Part shown: positions 15,775-26,283 of the stretch, piece by piece | How the letters are laid out: each line of letters opens with the position of its first letter | How positions within the stretch are numbered: position 1 is the stretch's first letter | From: Brockia lithotrophica | Lineage (GTDB): Bacteria; Bacillota; Bacilli; Thermicanales; DSM-22653 | Assembly (NCBI RefSeq): GCF_003633725.1 | Contig: NZ_RBIJ01000002.1 | Coordinates: 130,598-194,597 of the forward strand | Reading direction: 5' to 3' | DNA length: 64,000 nt | The notes under the pieces: generated by a model | What the model saw: only the letters and a program-made list of their open reading frames with translations | The model's database searches: none | Told to the model about the DNA's origin: nothing | Made by a program: the position numbers and the translations under genes

Positions 15775-16476
15775 ATGAAACGCCGACGCGTGTGGCGCAG
15801 GTGGCTCAAACGTTTGCGGCTTTGGGGCGTACTTGCGGGCGCCTTGGCCGTCCTCATGGGAGCCATGGGGGGATGTGCCTCCGAAGGGCAAACTACCGGG
15901 ACGAACCGTGGCAGCGAATATTCCTCCCTTAAAGAAATGGTGCGGGACATCCTGCAGACGGAAGAAGGAAAGAACGCCCTCCGCGAGGCGCTTAAAGATC
16001 CCGAGGTGAGGAAATCCCTGTACCTTCAGGAAACGGAAGCCAAGGCGACCATCCGGGAAACGCTCCTTTCTCCCGAAGGGACGCAACTCTTACAAGAGAC
16101 CTTTCACGATCCGGCCTTTGTGGCGGAGTACGCAAAGGCGACCGCTCAGGAACACGCCAAACTCTTGAAAGATCTCATGAAGGATCCCGACTACCAAAAA
16201 CTCCTTCTCACGACGCTCAAAAGCCCGGAATTTTCCCAACACATCGTGCACACGCTTCAGTCCTCGGACTTTCGCTCGGTGGTCAAAGAGACCGCCCAGG
16301 AAGTCCTTGAAGGCCCCCTCTTTCAAGAACGGGTGGCAAAACTCGTAAAGAGCCAGGTTGAACAACAGGCAAAGCCCCAAGGACAAAAGCAAGGAGACAA
16401 GGAACAAAAGGAACAAAAACAGAAAGAAAAGACGGAATCCGAAGGACGAGAAGAGGAAGGACAGGGAGGACAATAA
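15775..16476 (+). CDS. gerD: Spore germination lipoprotein GerD
   Basis: A 233-residue lipoprotein needed in Bacillus for clustering nutrient germinant receptors in the spore inner membrane. A basic, hydrophobic signal peptide ends at GAMGGC with the lipid cysteine at Cys34. The central GerD region (LKEMVRDILQTEEGKNALRE, DPDYQKLLLTTLKSPEF, VVKETAQEVLEGPLFQER) is strongly helical; the last 35 residues are a Lys/Gln/Glu tail. The ATG at 15775 has AAGGGGGG upstream. It is convergent with mrp/salA and near cwlD, exactly as in B. subtilis, which supports the call. Expected forespore control (sigma-G) could not be confirmed from the upstream sequence. Confidence 0.9.
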   Translation: MKRRRVWRRWLKRLRLWGVLAGALAVLMGAMGGCASEGQTTGTNRGSEYSSLKEMVRDILQTEEGKNALREALKDPEVRKSLYLQETEAKATIRETLLSPEGTQLLQETFHDPAFVAEYAKATAQEHAKLLKDLMKDPDYQKLLLTTLKSPEFSQHIVHTLQSSDFRSVVKETAQEVLEGPLFQERVAKLVKSQVEQQAKPQGQKQGDKEQKEQKQKEKTESEGREEEGQGGQ

Positions 16477-16505
16477 AAAAGCGCCCGGAAATTCTTTCCC
16501 GGGCG
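16475..16505 (-). terminator. Terminator after mrp
   Basis: Arms 16482-16488 and 16499-16505 (CGCCCGG/CCGGGCG), followed on the minus strand by six T. It lies nine bases after the mrp stop and touches the gerD stop codon, so it separates the convergent genes. Confidence 0.85.
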
Positions 16506-16513
16506 ACGTGCCT

Positions 16514-17623
16514 TCAGCGGACGGCTTCCGGACGCGGTTCGAGGCCGAGCTTCTCCATGACCTTTTCCGCGAGAGAGGCGTAGACCTTTCCCACGGGGTG
16601 ATCCGCCGGGAAGAGCCCCGGGGCGGTTTCTCCCGTCACGGGGTCTTCGACCCCGGGAGAATCTCCCGCCAAGGGGATCTGTGCCAAAAGTTCCGTCCGG
16701 AAGTGGGCCGCGAGATCGCGCCCCCCGCCTTCGCCAAAGGGGTATACGCGCGTCCCGTCGGGACATTCGACGTAGGACATGTTTTCTACAATTCCCAAGA
16801 TCGAACGGTTGAGGCGTAAGGTCATCGCCCCGGCACGGGCGGCGACGCGCGTCGCCGTCGGATGCGGCGTGGTGACGAGGATGTCCATGGCCCAGCTCAC
16901 GCGCCGGCTGATGTCCAGGGGAATGTCCCCCGTACCGGGAGGTAGGTCAAAGAGGAGGACGTCAAGGTCCTCGTCCCAGTGAACCTCTTTAAAGAACGTG
17001 TCGAGCATCTTCCCGAGCATAGGCCCGCGCCAGATGACGGGGGTGTTGTGGGGAACGAAAAACCCCATGGAGATCACGCTCATCCCGAAGCTGTACAGGG
17101 GCACGATGAGCTTTTCGAGAACCGTGGGCTGGCGGCGAATTCCGAGGATCTCGGGGATGCTGAAACCGTAAATATCCGCGTCGATGAGCCCCACCTTGAG
17201 CCCGGAGCGGGCGAGGGCGTACGCGAGGTTGGCGGTAACTGTGGACTTCCCTACACCACCCTTTCCCGAGGAAACCGTGAGGTACACGGTCTTTTCCGAA
17301 CCGGGAGGGCGGTCCGGCGTGAGCGTAACAAGGCCTTTAGAAGCTTGAAGCTTAGCGGCAAGGGCCTGTCGTTCCGCTTCGGTCATCGCCGTGAGGCGTA
17401 CGTACACCTTCTTCGCCCCCGCGGCTAGGATGGCCTCCTTTGCCCGTTCGGAAATTACGCCCTGAAGCGGGCAGTTCGGCACGGTGAGCGCGATTACGAC
17501 GCGAACCGTATCCCCCTCGACTTCGATGTCTTTGACCATATCGAGATCGACGAGGCTTTGACGAAGTTCGGGGTCTTCGACGGTGCGCAACGCCTCGCGC
17601 ACCTCTTCTACCGTAAGGGCCAC
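16514..17623 (-). CDS. mrp: Mrp/NBP35-type P-loop ATPase (SalA-like)
   Basis: A 369-residue protein with an N-terminal MIP18/DUF59 domain (about 1-80) and a deviant Walker A ATPase domain (SSGKGGVGKST, 118-128; VGLIDADIYGFSIP; LLFDLPPGTGD). Mrp proteins carry iron-sulphur clusters in many bacteria, but here the usual CxxC reads CPDG (ENMSYVECPDG) and the second cysteine is missing. The same loss is seen in B. subtilis SalA, a regulator of exoprotease genes that sits at the same place beside gerD. The GTG at 17623 has GGAAGG eight bases upstream. SalA-like regulation is therefore more likely than cluster transfer. Confidence 0.87.
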   Translation of the reverse strand: MALTVEEVREALRTVEDPELRQSLVDLDMVKDIEVEGDTVRVVIALTVPNCPLQGVISERAKEAILAAGAKKVYVRLTAMTEAERQALAAKLQASKGLVTLTPDRPPGSEKTVYLTVSSGKGGVGKSTVTANLAYALARSGLKVGLIDADIYGFSIPEILGIRRQPTVLEKLIVPLYSFGMSVISMGFFVPHNTPVIWRGPMLGKMLDTFFKEVHWDEDLDVLLFDLPPGTGDIPLDISRRVSWAMDILVTTPHPTATRVAARAGAMTLRLNRSILGIVENMSYVECPDGTRVYPFGEGGGRDLAAHFRTELLAQIPLAGDSPGVEDPVTGETAPGLFPADHPVGKVYASLAEKVMEKLGLEPRPEAVR

Positions 17624-17682
17624 GGATTGCACCTTCCTTTCCCGATCTTTCCCTACCCCGGTACAGACGTACGGAAGACGGC

Positions 17683-17708
17683 AAAAAGAAGAGGGCTTTT
17701 TTGCCCTC
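17683..17708 (-). terminator. Possible terminator between cwlD and mrp
   Basis: GAGGGC and GCCCTC form a six-base-pair stem with an A6 loop, followed on the minus strand by TTCTTTTT. It lies 120 bases after cwlD. A second, weaker hairpin (AAGGGG/CCCCTT) lies closer to cwlD near 17800. Confidence 0.5.
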
Positions 17709-17828
17709 GTTTTCATTATAGACCAGTTCCTTAGGAAAGCGCTACCGCAGAACGGTGAACTTCTCTTGAACACCTCTTCCTTTGAAGTTCCCAAAGGGAA
17801 AAGGGGCCCTTGCAGCCCCCTTGGTCGT

Positions 17829-18629
17829 TCAATCCCGAAATTCCCCTTGCGCAGGGACGGAAGAAGGCGGAGGACAGGGTTCGTTCCCTGCCGCGTACCG
17901 TGCAATCCCGTCGTAAACGGCCAGAGCTACGCGTCTTTGGTACGTCCGATCGAGAAGGAGGCGGGCCTCTTCGGGATGGGAAAGAAAGCCGGCTTCGACG
18001 AGGATCGTGGGAACCCTCGCAACCCGCAGAAGGTAGAGGTCGTCTCGCTTCTTGGGAAGCCGAGGCGTCCCTAAGTGCTCGGCCAAGGCACGCTGCACGT
18101 GCCAGGCCAGGCAGGCGCTCTCTGGAGGATCCTCACCGTAAAACACCTGAGCCCCCCACCACTTGGGGGAAGGAACGCTGTTGAGGTGGATGCTTACGGC
18201 AAGGTCCACGTCTGGAGAATTCATGATCTGGGCGCGGGCGCGCATGTCGCGTTCCTTTCTCCGTCCTCTCCCCTCACCCGCGAGATCGTAATCCCCCTCC
18301 CGCGTGAGCCGCACGTATGCTCCCGCACCCTGGAGGTAATCCCGAAGGTAAAGGGCAATAGCCAAAACCGTGTCGTCCTCGACGATTTCCCCACCCAGAC
18401 CCACGGCCCCACCGTCAATGCCGCCGTGCCCGGGATCAAGAACGACGACCTTCCCGGCTAGGGCCCCGTGCGAAGACGCGGCCGAAGATGCAGCAAACCA
18501 CCGCCCCGAGCTCCACGGGACGACGCGCAGGGCGAAAATCGCCGCGCTTCCCAGGACAATTCCCAGAAGGAAAACAAGGGCTTTTCGCTGTTCCGGGCGA
18601 ACTGCAAACCGCACGCGGCGAATCCCCAT
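17829..18629 (-). CDS. cwlD: Germination-specific N-acetylmuramoyl-L-alanine amidase CwlD
   Basis: A 266-residue zinc amidase (Amidase_3) that removes peptides from muramic acid so that muramic delta-lactam can form in spore cortex. The N-terminal hydrophobic stretch (18-36) is a signal or anchor. Zinc and catalytic residues are visible: His68 in LDPGHGGIDGG, Glu84 in EIVEDDTVL, the His of SIHLNS and the Glu of ILVEAGFLSHPEE. The ATG at 18629 has GGGAGGG nine bases upstream. Its place between rpsI and mrp/salA, with gerD beyond, is the B. subtilis arrangement. The terminator after rpsI implies its own promoter, not identified. Confidence 0.9.
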   Translation of the reverse strand: MGIRRVRFAVRPEQRKALVFLLGIVLGSAAIFALRVVPWSSGRWFAASSAASSHGALAGKVVVLDPGHGGIDGGAVGLGGEIVEDDTVLAIALYLRDYLQGAGAYVRLTREGDYDLAGEGRGRRKERDMRARAQIMNSPDVDLAVSIHLNSVPSPKWWGAQVFYGEDPPESACLAWHVQRALAEHLGTPRLPKKRDDLYLLRVARVPTILVEAGFLSHPEEARLLLDRTYQRRVALAVYDGIARYAAGNEPCPPPSSVPAQGEFRD

Positions 18630-18697
18630 CGGACGTAGCCCTCCCACCTTTCGAAAACCCCCGCGGTTGTCCCTCGCTCCAACGTATGCGCCAGAGC

Positions 18698-18733
18698 AAA
18701 AAAAAACACCGCCTGCCCAGGGCAAGCGGTGTT
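18698..18733 (-). terminator. Terminator after rpsI
   Basis: AACACCGC (18705-18712) pairs with GCGGTGTT (18726-18733), extended by GCCC/GGGC in the loop, and is followed by nine T on the minus strand. It marks the end of the rplM-rpsI transcript. Confidence 0.93.
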
Positions 18734-18766
18734 CCTTGGATCGACCGTCCAGATCGAACCAAACCC

Positions 18767-19159
18767 TCACCGTTTCGAAAACTGCGGCGCCCGCCGCGCC
18801 TTCTTGAGACCGTACTTCTTCCGTTCCTTCATCCGCGGGTCGCGACGCAAAAGACCCGCCTTTTTGAGAACGGGGCGGAATTCCGGGTTGATAAGGAGGA
18901 GGGCTCGGGCAATTCCGTGACGGATCGCCCCCAGTTGTCCGGTAATCCCGCCTCCGCTTACGTTTGCGTACACGTCGTACTGCCCAAGAACCCCCGCGCG
19001 TTCAAGCGGCTCCTGTACGATCAGGCGGTAGGCGAGGAGGCTGTAGCGCTTCTCGAAGGGCTCTCCGTTTACGAAGATCTTGCCATCCCCAGGAACGAGA
19101 CGCACCCGGGCTACCGCTTCTTTGCGACGACCGGTTGCCATGTACTGGAGCGTGCTCAC
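18767..19159 (-). CDS. rpsI: Ribosomal protein S9
   Basis: 130 residues, small subunit, with the extended basic C-terminal tail ending [11 protein letters not shown] that reaches the P-site t[15 protein letters not shown] near the N-terminus and RHGIARALL are family signatures. The GTG at 19159 overlaps the rplM stop by four bases and has GGGGGTGA six bases upstream; the later ATG at 19141 would lose six residues. Last gene before the terminator at 18698. Confidence 0.97.
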   Translation of the reverse strand: MSTLQYMATGRRKEAVARVRLVPGDGKIFVNGEPFEKRYSLLAYRLIVQEPLERAGVLGQYDVYANVSGGGITGQLGAIRHGIARALLLINPEFRPVLKKAGLLRRDPRMKERKKYGLKKARRAPQFSKR

Positions 19160-19656
19160 TTCGTTTCACCCCCGTCGTGCGACGCGCGTTCCCGGCCCGT
19201 AGGCCAAAACTTTCCCAACGGCCAAGGTTCCGGCTTTTGGGCGGCGTGTGGATGGTCGGGACCCGCGTATACGTACAACTTCTTCATGAGCTTACGCCCG
19301 AGCCGGTTTTTGGGAAGCATCCGCCGAACGGCGAGCTCGAGCAACCGCTCCGGGCGCTTTTGCCAAAGCTGACGGGCCGTGTACGTGCGCAACCCACCGG
19401 GATAGCGGGAGTGGAAGTGGTACAGCTTTTTCTCCCACTTCTCCCCGGTAAGTTCCACCTTGTCCGCGTTGACGACGATCACGAAGTCGCCGACATCGAG
19501 ATGCGGAACGAAGATGGCCTTGTGCTTCCCCCGCAAGATCCGGGCGATCTCCGCCGCAATCCGCCCCAGGGGCTGTCCCGCGGCGTCGACAACGTACCAC
19601 TTGCGCTGCGCGAGCGCTTCTTCTTCCGTAGGCATAAAGGTCCTCTGGACCTGCAT
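19156..19656 (-). CDS. rplM: Ribosomal protein L13
   Basis: 166 residues, an early-assembling large-subunit protein. [36 protein letters not shown] and GMLP-like [11 protein letters not shown] motifs identify it. It is about 20 residues longer than the 145-residue B. subtilis protein, almost all of it a hydrophilic C-terminal tail after AQKPEPWPL. The ATG at 19656 has AAAGGAGGA nine bases upstream. It is translationally coupled to rpsI. Confidence 0.97.
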   Translation of the reverse strand: MQVQRTFMPTEEEALAQRKWYVVDAAGQPLGRIAAEIARILRGKHKAIFVPHLDVGDFVIVVNADKVELTGEKWEKKLYHFHSRYPGGLRTYTARQLWQKRPERLLELAVRRMLPKNRLGRKLMKKLYVYAGPDHPHAAQKPEPWPLGKFWPTGRERASHDGGETK

Positions 19657-19685
19657 CGCGTTCGTCCTCCTTTACCCGAACCATC

Positions 19686-20480
19686 TTAGCGGATGTCTTC
19701 GGGGAAGTCAAACAGCTGAACGGCGGGCGGGTCCGGCAAGAGATGCGGCGGATAGTACACGTGGAAAAGCCACAAGCCCTCGGGCGGAGCCGTAGGTCCC
19801 GCCTCCTCGCGACGTCCGGAAGTGAGAAGACGGGCGACGTCTTCCGGAGTACGGCGGTTGCGCCCGACTTCCAAAAGGGTCCCCGCAAGGATGCGCACCA
19901 TGTGGTAGAGAAAGCCGTCGCCTTCCACGAGGAAAAAGACGTCGAAACCGCGGGCGAAAACTTCGGCGCGGAACACCGTCCGAACCGTCGTTCGGGCAGA
20001 AGATCCTAGGTTGCGAAAGGCGCGAAAGTCGTGCGTACCCACGAGGTAACGTGCCGCTTCGGCCATCCGCTCGACGTCCAACCTTCCGGGAACATGGGCG
20101 GAAAAGGTGCGGAGAAAGGGAAGGCGTATCGGTCGGGTATCGAAGCGGTACACGTAACGTTTGCGTATGGCGTCCTTTCGGGCGTGAAACTCGGAGGGAA
20201 CGACGTGAGCCTCCCACACCCGAACGTCCGGCGGGAGGCGGGTATTCAAGGCGTACGGAATCTTTTCGACGGGGACGTTGGCGTCCACGTCGCAGTGCAC
20301 GACCTGACCTACGGCGTGAACCCCAGCGTCGGTCCGACCTGCGGGAACCACGCGAATCGGGCGACCGTACGTCTCGAGAAGCGCGGCTTCGAGTTCGTCT
20401 TGAACCGTGCGTCCCTGCTTTTGACGCTCGAAGCCGAAGAACCCGGTTCCTTCGTACGCAACTCGGAGGGCCACACGCAA
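19686..20480 (-). CDS. truA: tRNA pseudouridine(38-40) synthase TruA
   Basis: 264 residues. It isomerises uridines 38-40 in the anticodon stem of many tRNAs. The catalytic Asp is Asp51 in AGRTDAGVHA, and the family motifs YEGTGFFGF and FLYHMVRILAGTLLEVGR are present. The start appears to be TTG at 20480, with GGAGGTGA six bases upstream; a GTG two codons later is too far from it. In B. subtilis three ECF-transporter genes separate rplQ from truA; here the interval is only 197 bases, with a terminator and nothing coding. Confidence 0.95.
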   Translation of the reverse strand: MRVALRVAYEGTGFFGFERQKQGRTVQDELEAALLETYGRPIRVVPAGRTDAGVHAVGQVVHCDVDANVPVEKIPYALNTRLPPDVRVWEAHVVPSEFHARKDAIRKRYVYRFDTRPIRLPFLRTFSAHVPGRLDVERMAEAARYLVGTHDFRAFRNLGSSARTTVRTVFRAEVFARGFDVFFLVEGDGFLYHMVRILAGTLLEVGRNRRTPEDVARLLTSGRREEAGPTAPPEGLWLFHVYYPPHLLPDPPAVQLFDFPEDIR

Positions 20481-20569
20481 GGACGGTCACCTCCGAGGAG
20501 TTTCCCCTTGACCCGTTCGCAAGGAGGGAAGCCGGCGACCCGGAGGGGCAAAGGCTTCGCCCCCGTGCG

Positions 20570-20602
20570 AAAAAGCGAAAACGCCGCGTGCAACGGCGCG
20601 GC
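20570..20602 (-). terminator. Terminator of the alpha operon after rplQ
   Basis: GCCGCG (20597-20602) and CGCGGC (20583-20588) pair around an eight-base loop on the minus strand and are followed by GTTTTCGCTTTTT. It lies about 75 bases after the rplQ stop and probably ends the S10-spc-alpha transcript. Confidence 0.75.
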
Positions 20603-20677
20603 TCTTGCCCTCGCAAAGACGCCCGCCCTTCCCTTCTCGGGACAGCCGCGGCCCCCTCCCGTAGACCGCGAAAGGCC

Positions 20678-21052
20678 CTATTCTTCCACCCATTCGATCA
20701 CGGCCATGGGAGCGGCGTCGCCGCGGCGCGGTCCGAGTTTGAGCACGCGCGTGTATCCCCCGGCGCGGTCCCGGTACCGAGGAGCGATTTCGTCAAAGAG
20801 CTTCCGCAGCGCGTCCCGCGAACGGGGGTCGTCGGGATTTTCCCGTTCTTTGCGGACGATCCGGGCAGCCTGCCTCCGGGCGTGCAGGGAGCCGTCCTTC
20901 GCCCACGTTACGAGTTTGTCGGCCAACTTCCGCACTTCCTTGGCCCGAGTTTCGGTCGTCACGATCCGCTCGTAGAGGATGAGGTCGGTTACGAGGCTGC
21001 GGAGCATTGCCAGGCGCGCCGACGTCGGGCGCCGGAGTTTCCGGTAGGACAT
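20678..21052 (-). CDS. rplQ: Ribosomal protein L17
   Basis: 124 residues, at the exit region of the large subunit. It begins [20 protein letters not shown] and has the [18 protein letters not shown] helix typical of L17. The ATG at 21052 has GAGGAGGGAG upstream; the GTG at 21070 is itself part of that site. It follows rpoA directly, as in all Firmicutes alpha operons. Confidence 0.96.
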   Translation of the reverse strand: MSYRKLRRPTSARLAMLRSLVTDLILYERIVTTETRAKEVRKLADKLVTWAKDGSLHARRQAARIVRKERENPDDPRSRDALRKLFDEIAPRYRDRAGGYTRVLKLGPRRGDAAPMAVIEWVEE

Positions 21053-21085
21053 GAGAGACTCCCTCCTCACAGGAAAGGCGCGACC

Positions 21086-22030
21086 TCAATCTTCCTTGCG
21101 AAAGTCGAGGCCGAGCTCGGCAAGTTTGGCGCGAATTTCTTCGAGGGACTTCTTGCCCAAGTTGCGGATCTTCATCATGTCCTCTTCCGTGCGCGAAACG
21201 AGTTCCTGAACGGTGTTGATTCCCGCACGCTTCAAGCTGTTGTAGGAACGCACGGAAAGGTCCAAATCCTCGATGGGCATTTCGTAAAGGCGATCCTTGG
21301 GGTCGGCAGAACGTTCCACGAGTACAGACCCCGGATCCCCTCCTCCGGAGAGGGAGGTAAAGAGCGAAAGGTGGTCCGTGAGAATTCGCGCCGCGTAGCC
21401 CACCGCTTCGTCCGGGCGTACGGTTCGATCCGTCCACACCTCGAGGATGAGGCGGTCGTAGTTCGTGATCTGTCCCACACGCGTATCCTCGACCGTGTAG
21501 TTCACGCGGACGACAGGGGAGTAGATGGCGTCGATGGGGATGACCCCGATCGGGGCGTCTTCGCGCTTGTTGTTCTCCGCCCCTACGTACCCACGGCCAC
21601 GTCGGGCCGTCATCCGCATGTACAGTCGCGCCCCCTCCGTGAGGGTGGCGATGTGGTGTTCGGGGTTCAAGATCTCTACGTCGCTGTCTGCACGAATGTC
21701 CCCTGCGGTAACCGTTCCCTCGCCTTCCGCCTCGATCTCCAGGATTTTTTCCTCGTCAGAGTGGATCCGGAGGGCCACGCGCTTGAGGTTGAGGACGATC
21801 TCCGTAACGTCCTCGAGGACGCCCTCGATCGTGGAGAATTCGTGCAGAACGCCGTCAATGTACACAGAGGTGATGGCGGCACCGGGGATCGACGAGAGGA
21901 GAACGCGGCGGAGAGAGTTCCCCAACGTCGTGCCGAAGCCGCGTTCGAGCGGCTCTACGACGAATTTCCCGTAGCTTCCGTCGGGTGAGATCTCCGCCAC
22001 TTCAACACGGGGTTTTTCCATTTCGATCAT
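21086..22030 (-). CDS. rpoA: RNA polymerase subunit alpha
   Basis: 314 residues. The N-terminal domain (about 1-230) dimerises and nucleates polymerase assembly ([20 protein letters not shown]); a linker leads to the C-terminal domain (about 245-310), whose helix-hairpin-helix contacts UP elements and activators ([18 protein letters not shown]). Length is normal for Bacilli. As usual in Firmicutes, rpsD is not between rpsK and rpoA. The ATG at 22030 follows GGGGGAAGA. Confidence 0.97.
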   Translation of the reverse strand: MIEMEKPRVEVAEISPDGSYGKFVVEPLERGFGTTLGNSLRRVLLSSIPGAAITSVYIDGVLHEFSTIEGVLEDVTEIVLNLKRVALRIHSDEEKILEIEAEGEGTVTAGDIRADSDVEILNPEHHIATLTEGARLYMRMTARRGRGYVGAENNKREDAPIGVIPIDAIYSPVVRVNYTVEDTRVGQITNYDRLILEVWTDRTVRPDEAVGYAARILTDHLSLFTSLSGGGDPGSVLVERSADPKDRLYEMPIEDLDLSVRSYNSLKRAGINTVQELVSRTEEDMMKIRNLGKKSLEEIRAKLAELGLDFRKED

Positions 22031-22125
22031 AGCGTGCGTCTTCCCCCTCTCGGGCGTGCTGCGTCGGGCATAGACTCAGCTTCACCCAATCCGCGCTTTC
22101 GTAAACATTTTTACAAATCCTCCGG

Positions 22126-22524
22126 TTACACCCGACGCCGCTTGGGGGGACGACAACCGTTGTGGGGGATCGGGGTGACGTCGCGAATTACGGTAACCTC
22201 GAGGCCGGCTGCCTGGAGCGTACGGATTGCCGCCTCGCGTCCAGATCCGGGCCCCTTGACGCGAACCTCCACCTCGCGCATCCCGTGCTCGATCGCCGCG
22301 CGCGCCGCCTGTTCTGCGGCCAGCTGTGCGGCAAAGGGCGTTCCCTTTCGCGTTCCCTTAAACCCTGCCGTACCCCCGCTCGCCCAAGCGATCGTGTTGC
22401 CCTGCGGATCCGTGATCGTGACGATCGTGTTGTTGAACGTGGAGTTGATGTGGGCGATTCCCTTGAGAACGTTTTTCCGCTCGCGGCGCTTCACGCGCGT
22501 CGTCGTGCGCTTCTTCGTCGCCAA
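22126..22524 (-). CDS. rpsK: Ribosomal protein S11
   Basis: 132 residues, small-subunit platform. [38 protein letters not shown] and the C-terminal [15 protein letters not shown] are diagnostic. The start is TTG at 22524, with GGGGGGA seven bases upstream; the next codons ([10 protein letters not shown]) match the family N-terminus. It follows rpsM by 18 bases. Confidence 0.96.
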   Translation of the reverse strand: MATKKRTTTRVKRRERKNVLKGIAHINSTFNNTIVTITDPQGNTIAWASGGTAGFKGTRKGTPFAAQLAAEQAARAAIEHGMREVEVRVKGPGSGREAAIRTLQAAGLEVTVIRDVTPIPHNGCRPPKRRRV

Positions 22525-22542
22525 ACGATATCCCCCCTTGTC

Positions 22543-22923
22543 TTACTTCTTCGTAGCCTTCTTCTTCCCGGCGACCGTCCGCCGCGGTCCCTTTCGCGTA
22601 CGTGCGTTCGTGCGCGTACGTTGGCCGCGAACGGGGAGGTTGCGGCGGTGGCGGCTGCCCCGGTAGCTTCCGATTTCGATCAGGCGGCGAATGTTCATCG
22701 CCACTTCACGGCGCAGGTCCCCTTCGACCTTGAGGTTCCGCTCGATGTACGTGCGGATCCTTCCGATTTCGTCTTCCGTGAGATCGCGCACGCGCTTGTT
22801 CGGATCTACGCCCGTCTCCTTCAGGATTTTCTCGCTGAGCGAACGCCCGATCCCGTAGATGTACGTAAGCGAGATGACAACCCGCTTGTCGCGGGGGATG
22901 TCGACCCCGGCAATTCGCGCCAT
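22543..22923 (-). CDS. rpsM: Ribosomal protein S13
   Basis: 126 residues, head of the small subunit. [16 protein letters not shown] at the N-terminus, YIYGIGRS in the helix-hairpin-helix and the basic tail [19 protein letters not shown] identify it. The last residues, KKKATKK, reach toward the P-site tRNA. ATG 22923 has GAGGAGGG upstream. Confidence 0.97.
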   Translation of the reverse strand: MARIAGVDIPRDKRVVISLTYIYGIGRSLSEKILKETGVDPNKRVRDLTEDEIGRIRTYIERNLKVEGDLRREVAMNIRRLIEIGSYRGSRHRRNLPVRGQRTRTNARTRKGPRRTVAGKKKATKK

Positions 22924-22935
22924 GGAATTCCCTCC

Positions 22936-23049
22936 TCAACCTTGCCGCTGCTTGTGTTTGGGGTTAGAACAGATCACCATGACCTTCCCGTGGCGGCGGA
23001 TGACCTTACACTTCTCACACATCGGCTTTACCGAGGGTCGGACTTTCAC
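22936..23049 (-). CDS. rpmJ: Ribosomal protein L36
   Basis: 37 residues, starting [20 protein letters not shown] from a GTG at 23049 with GAGGAGGCG upstream. Cys11, Cys14, Cys27 and His32 form the zinc site, so this is the zinc-binding (C+) version. It sits between infA and rpsM as usual, but a 204-base non-coding gap separates it from infA, unusually long for this operon. Confidence 0.96.
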   Translation of the reverse strand: MKVRPSVKPMCEKCKVIRRHGKVMVICSNPKHKQRQG

Positions 23050-23253
23050 GGAAATCGCCTCCTCTTCGCACTCGCGTACGGATGTACCCGCTCGTGCGGA
23101 TTTCCCTTCGCCTCTTCAGAGAAAAGGAGCTCGAAACCGCGCGAAAGCGCTGCAAACCCGCACGCGCGGGGACGGCGTTCGCCCCCGGGCACGATGCCGC
23201 CGCAAACCCATGCGGGGGCGGAGCGCATCCGGCGTGCGGAGAAACCCCCTCTT

Positions 23254-23469
23254 TCACTTGTGGCGGTAAGTGATCCGACCGCGCGTGAGGTCGTACGGGG
23301 AAAGTTCGACCGTCACGCGGTCCCCAGGAAGAATCCGGATGTAGTGCATGCGGATCTTCCCGGAGGCGTGGGCGAGGACCGTGTGCCCGTTGATCAATTG
23401 TACGCGAAACATCGCGTTGGGCAAAGCTTCGACGACGGTCCCTTCCATTTCGATGACATCCTTGCCCAC
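23254..23469 (-). CDS. infA: Translation initiation factor IF-1
   Basis: 71 residues, one S1-type OB fold that occupies the A site during initiation. [20 protein letters not shown] and [23 protein letters not shown] are canonical. The GTG at 23469 has GGAAGGAGGGAG upstream and gives the usual length; an upstream ATG at 23496 would add nine residues overlapping that site. A KOW-protein gene, found between map and infA in B. subtilis, is absent. Confidence 0.96.
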   Translation of the reverse strand: MGKDVIEMEGTVVEALPNAMFRVQLINGHTVLAHASGKIRMHYIRILPGDRVTVELSPYDLTRGRITYRHK

Positions 23470-23537
23470 CTTCTCTCCCTCCTTCCCCGATGGCATTCCC
23501 GTTCGGACGAGGGATGGATTTCATCCGGAGAAAGACC

Positions 23538-24946
<1,409 letters not shown>

Positions 24947-24987
24947 CTAGCCTCCTTCGTCGCGAGAGCGCTCGCCGCATGCCTACC

Positions 24988-26283
24988 CTAACGCAAGAAT
25001 CCCTCGTAGTGCCTCCGCACGAGCTGGCTCTCGATGTTCTTCATCGTCTCCAAAGCCACCCCGATGAGGATGAGGAGGGATGTCCCTCCAATCCGGACGG
25101 AACGCGGGAGACCAAAGACGTCCGTGAAAAACACGGGCAGGACGGCGACAAGGGCGAGAAAGAGCCCGCCGAAAAGCGTGATCCGGTTGATCACCCGTGT
25201 GAGGTAGACCTCCGTGGCCTTTCCCGGGCGCACGCCGGGGATAAACCCCCCCTGCTTTTGCAGGTTTTCCGCAAGTTGCTGGGGGTTGAGTTGTACATAC
25301 GTGTAGAAGTAGGTGAAGGCGACGATGAGCGTCACGTAGAGGAAAAGGCCCAGCGGCGCGTCAAAGGCGAACATCCGCGCGACAGCTTGGGCAAAACCGC
25401 TGGCGGGGAAAAAGGAGGCTACGATCGAGGGAAACATGAGAATCGAAACGGCAAAGATTACGGGAATGACCCCCGCCGAGTTTACGCGGAGGGGGATGTG
25501 CGTCATCTGCCCTCCGTACACCCGCCTCCCCACGACGCGCTTCGCGTACTGAACGGGGATCCGCCGAATCCCCTCCTGTACAAAGATCACACCTGCGAAG
25601 AGGACGACAACGAGGAGGAGGAGAAAGAGCGTGCCCAACACGACGAGAAAGGGGCTTACCCTTCCTTCTTCCGTGAAGAACTTGGATACGTAGATCTGTT
25701 CGAGCGTCGAGGGAATGGAGGCGGCAATCCCCGCAAAGATCAGGAGGGAAATCCCGTTTCCGATCCCCTTTTCCGTGATCTGCTCCCCGAGCCACATGAG
25801 GAACATCGTGCCCGTCGTCAGGGTGAGGGCGGTGAGGAGGTAGCTCCCGAGACCCGGTTCCCGAAGAAGGTGGTACTGGCTCTGGAGCGTCATCGTAAAC
25901 CCGATGGCTTGAAGAAAGGCGAGAGCGGCTGTGAGGTAGCGGGTAACCTGGGCCAGTTTGCGCCGCCCGACCTCCCCTTCCTTCGCCCACTCGCTAAAGG
26001 CAGGGATCACGTCCATGGAGAGGAGCTGAACGATGATCGACGCGGTGATGTAGGGCATCACGCCCATGGCGAAAAGGGAGAAGTTCGACAGCGCCCGACC
26101 GGAAAAGGCGTCGAAAAGTCCGAAGAGGGCACTCGACGCCAGGCCGCGGTGCAGCGCGGCGACGTCGATGCCCGGGACGGGAATGTAGCTGCCGATGCGA
26201 AAGACGACGAAGGCGAAGAGGGTGTAGAGGAGTCGCCGCCGGAGGTCCGGAACGCGGAAGGCGTTCGCCAGCGTGCGGAACAC
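24988..26283 (-). CDS. secY: Protein translocase subunit SecY
   Basis: 431 residues with about ten transmembrane segments, forming the protein-conducting channel. The plug region follows GSYIPVPGID. Conserved loops include IPVQYAKRVVGRR and the cytoplasmic QQLAENLQKQGGFIPGVRPG loop near the C-terminus, which binds SecA and ribosomes. The GTG at 26283 directly abuts the rplO stop, so translation is coupled. Its partner SecE is at 51.8 kb. Confidence 0.97.
   Translation of the reverse strand: MFRTLANAFRVPDLRRRLLYTLFAFVVFRIGSYIPVPGIDVAALHRGLASSALFGLFDAFSGRALSNFSLFAMGVMPYITASIIVQLLSMDVIPAFSEWAKEGEVGRRKLAQVTRYLTAALAFLQAIGFTMTLQSQYHLLREPGLGSYLLTALTLTTGTMFLMWLGEQITEKGIGNGISLLIFAGIAASIPSTLEQIYVSKFFTEEGRVSPFLVVLGTLFLLLLVVVLFAGVIFVQEGIRRIPVQYAKRVVGRRVYGGQMTHIPLRVNSAGVIPVIFAVSILMFPSIVASFFPASGFAQAVARMFAFDAPLGLFLYVTLIVAFTYFYTYVQLNPQQLAENLQKQGGFIPGVRPGKATEVYLTRVINRITLFGGLFLALVAVLPVFFTDVFGLPRSVRIGGTSLLILIGVALETMKNIESQLVRRHYEGFLR

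Noticed and set aside
17715-17720. A TATAAT box upstream of mrp on the minus strand
   Set aside because: No acceptable -35 box lies 16-18 bases upstream, and transcription would start inside a hairpin that looks like a terminator.
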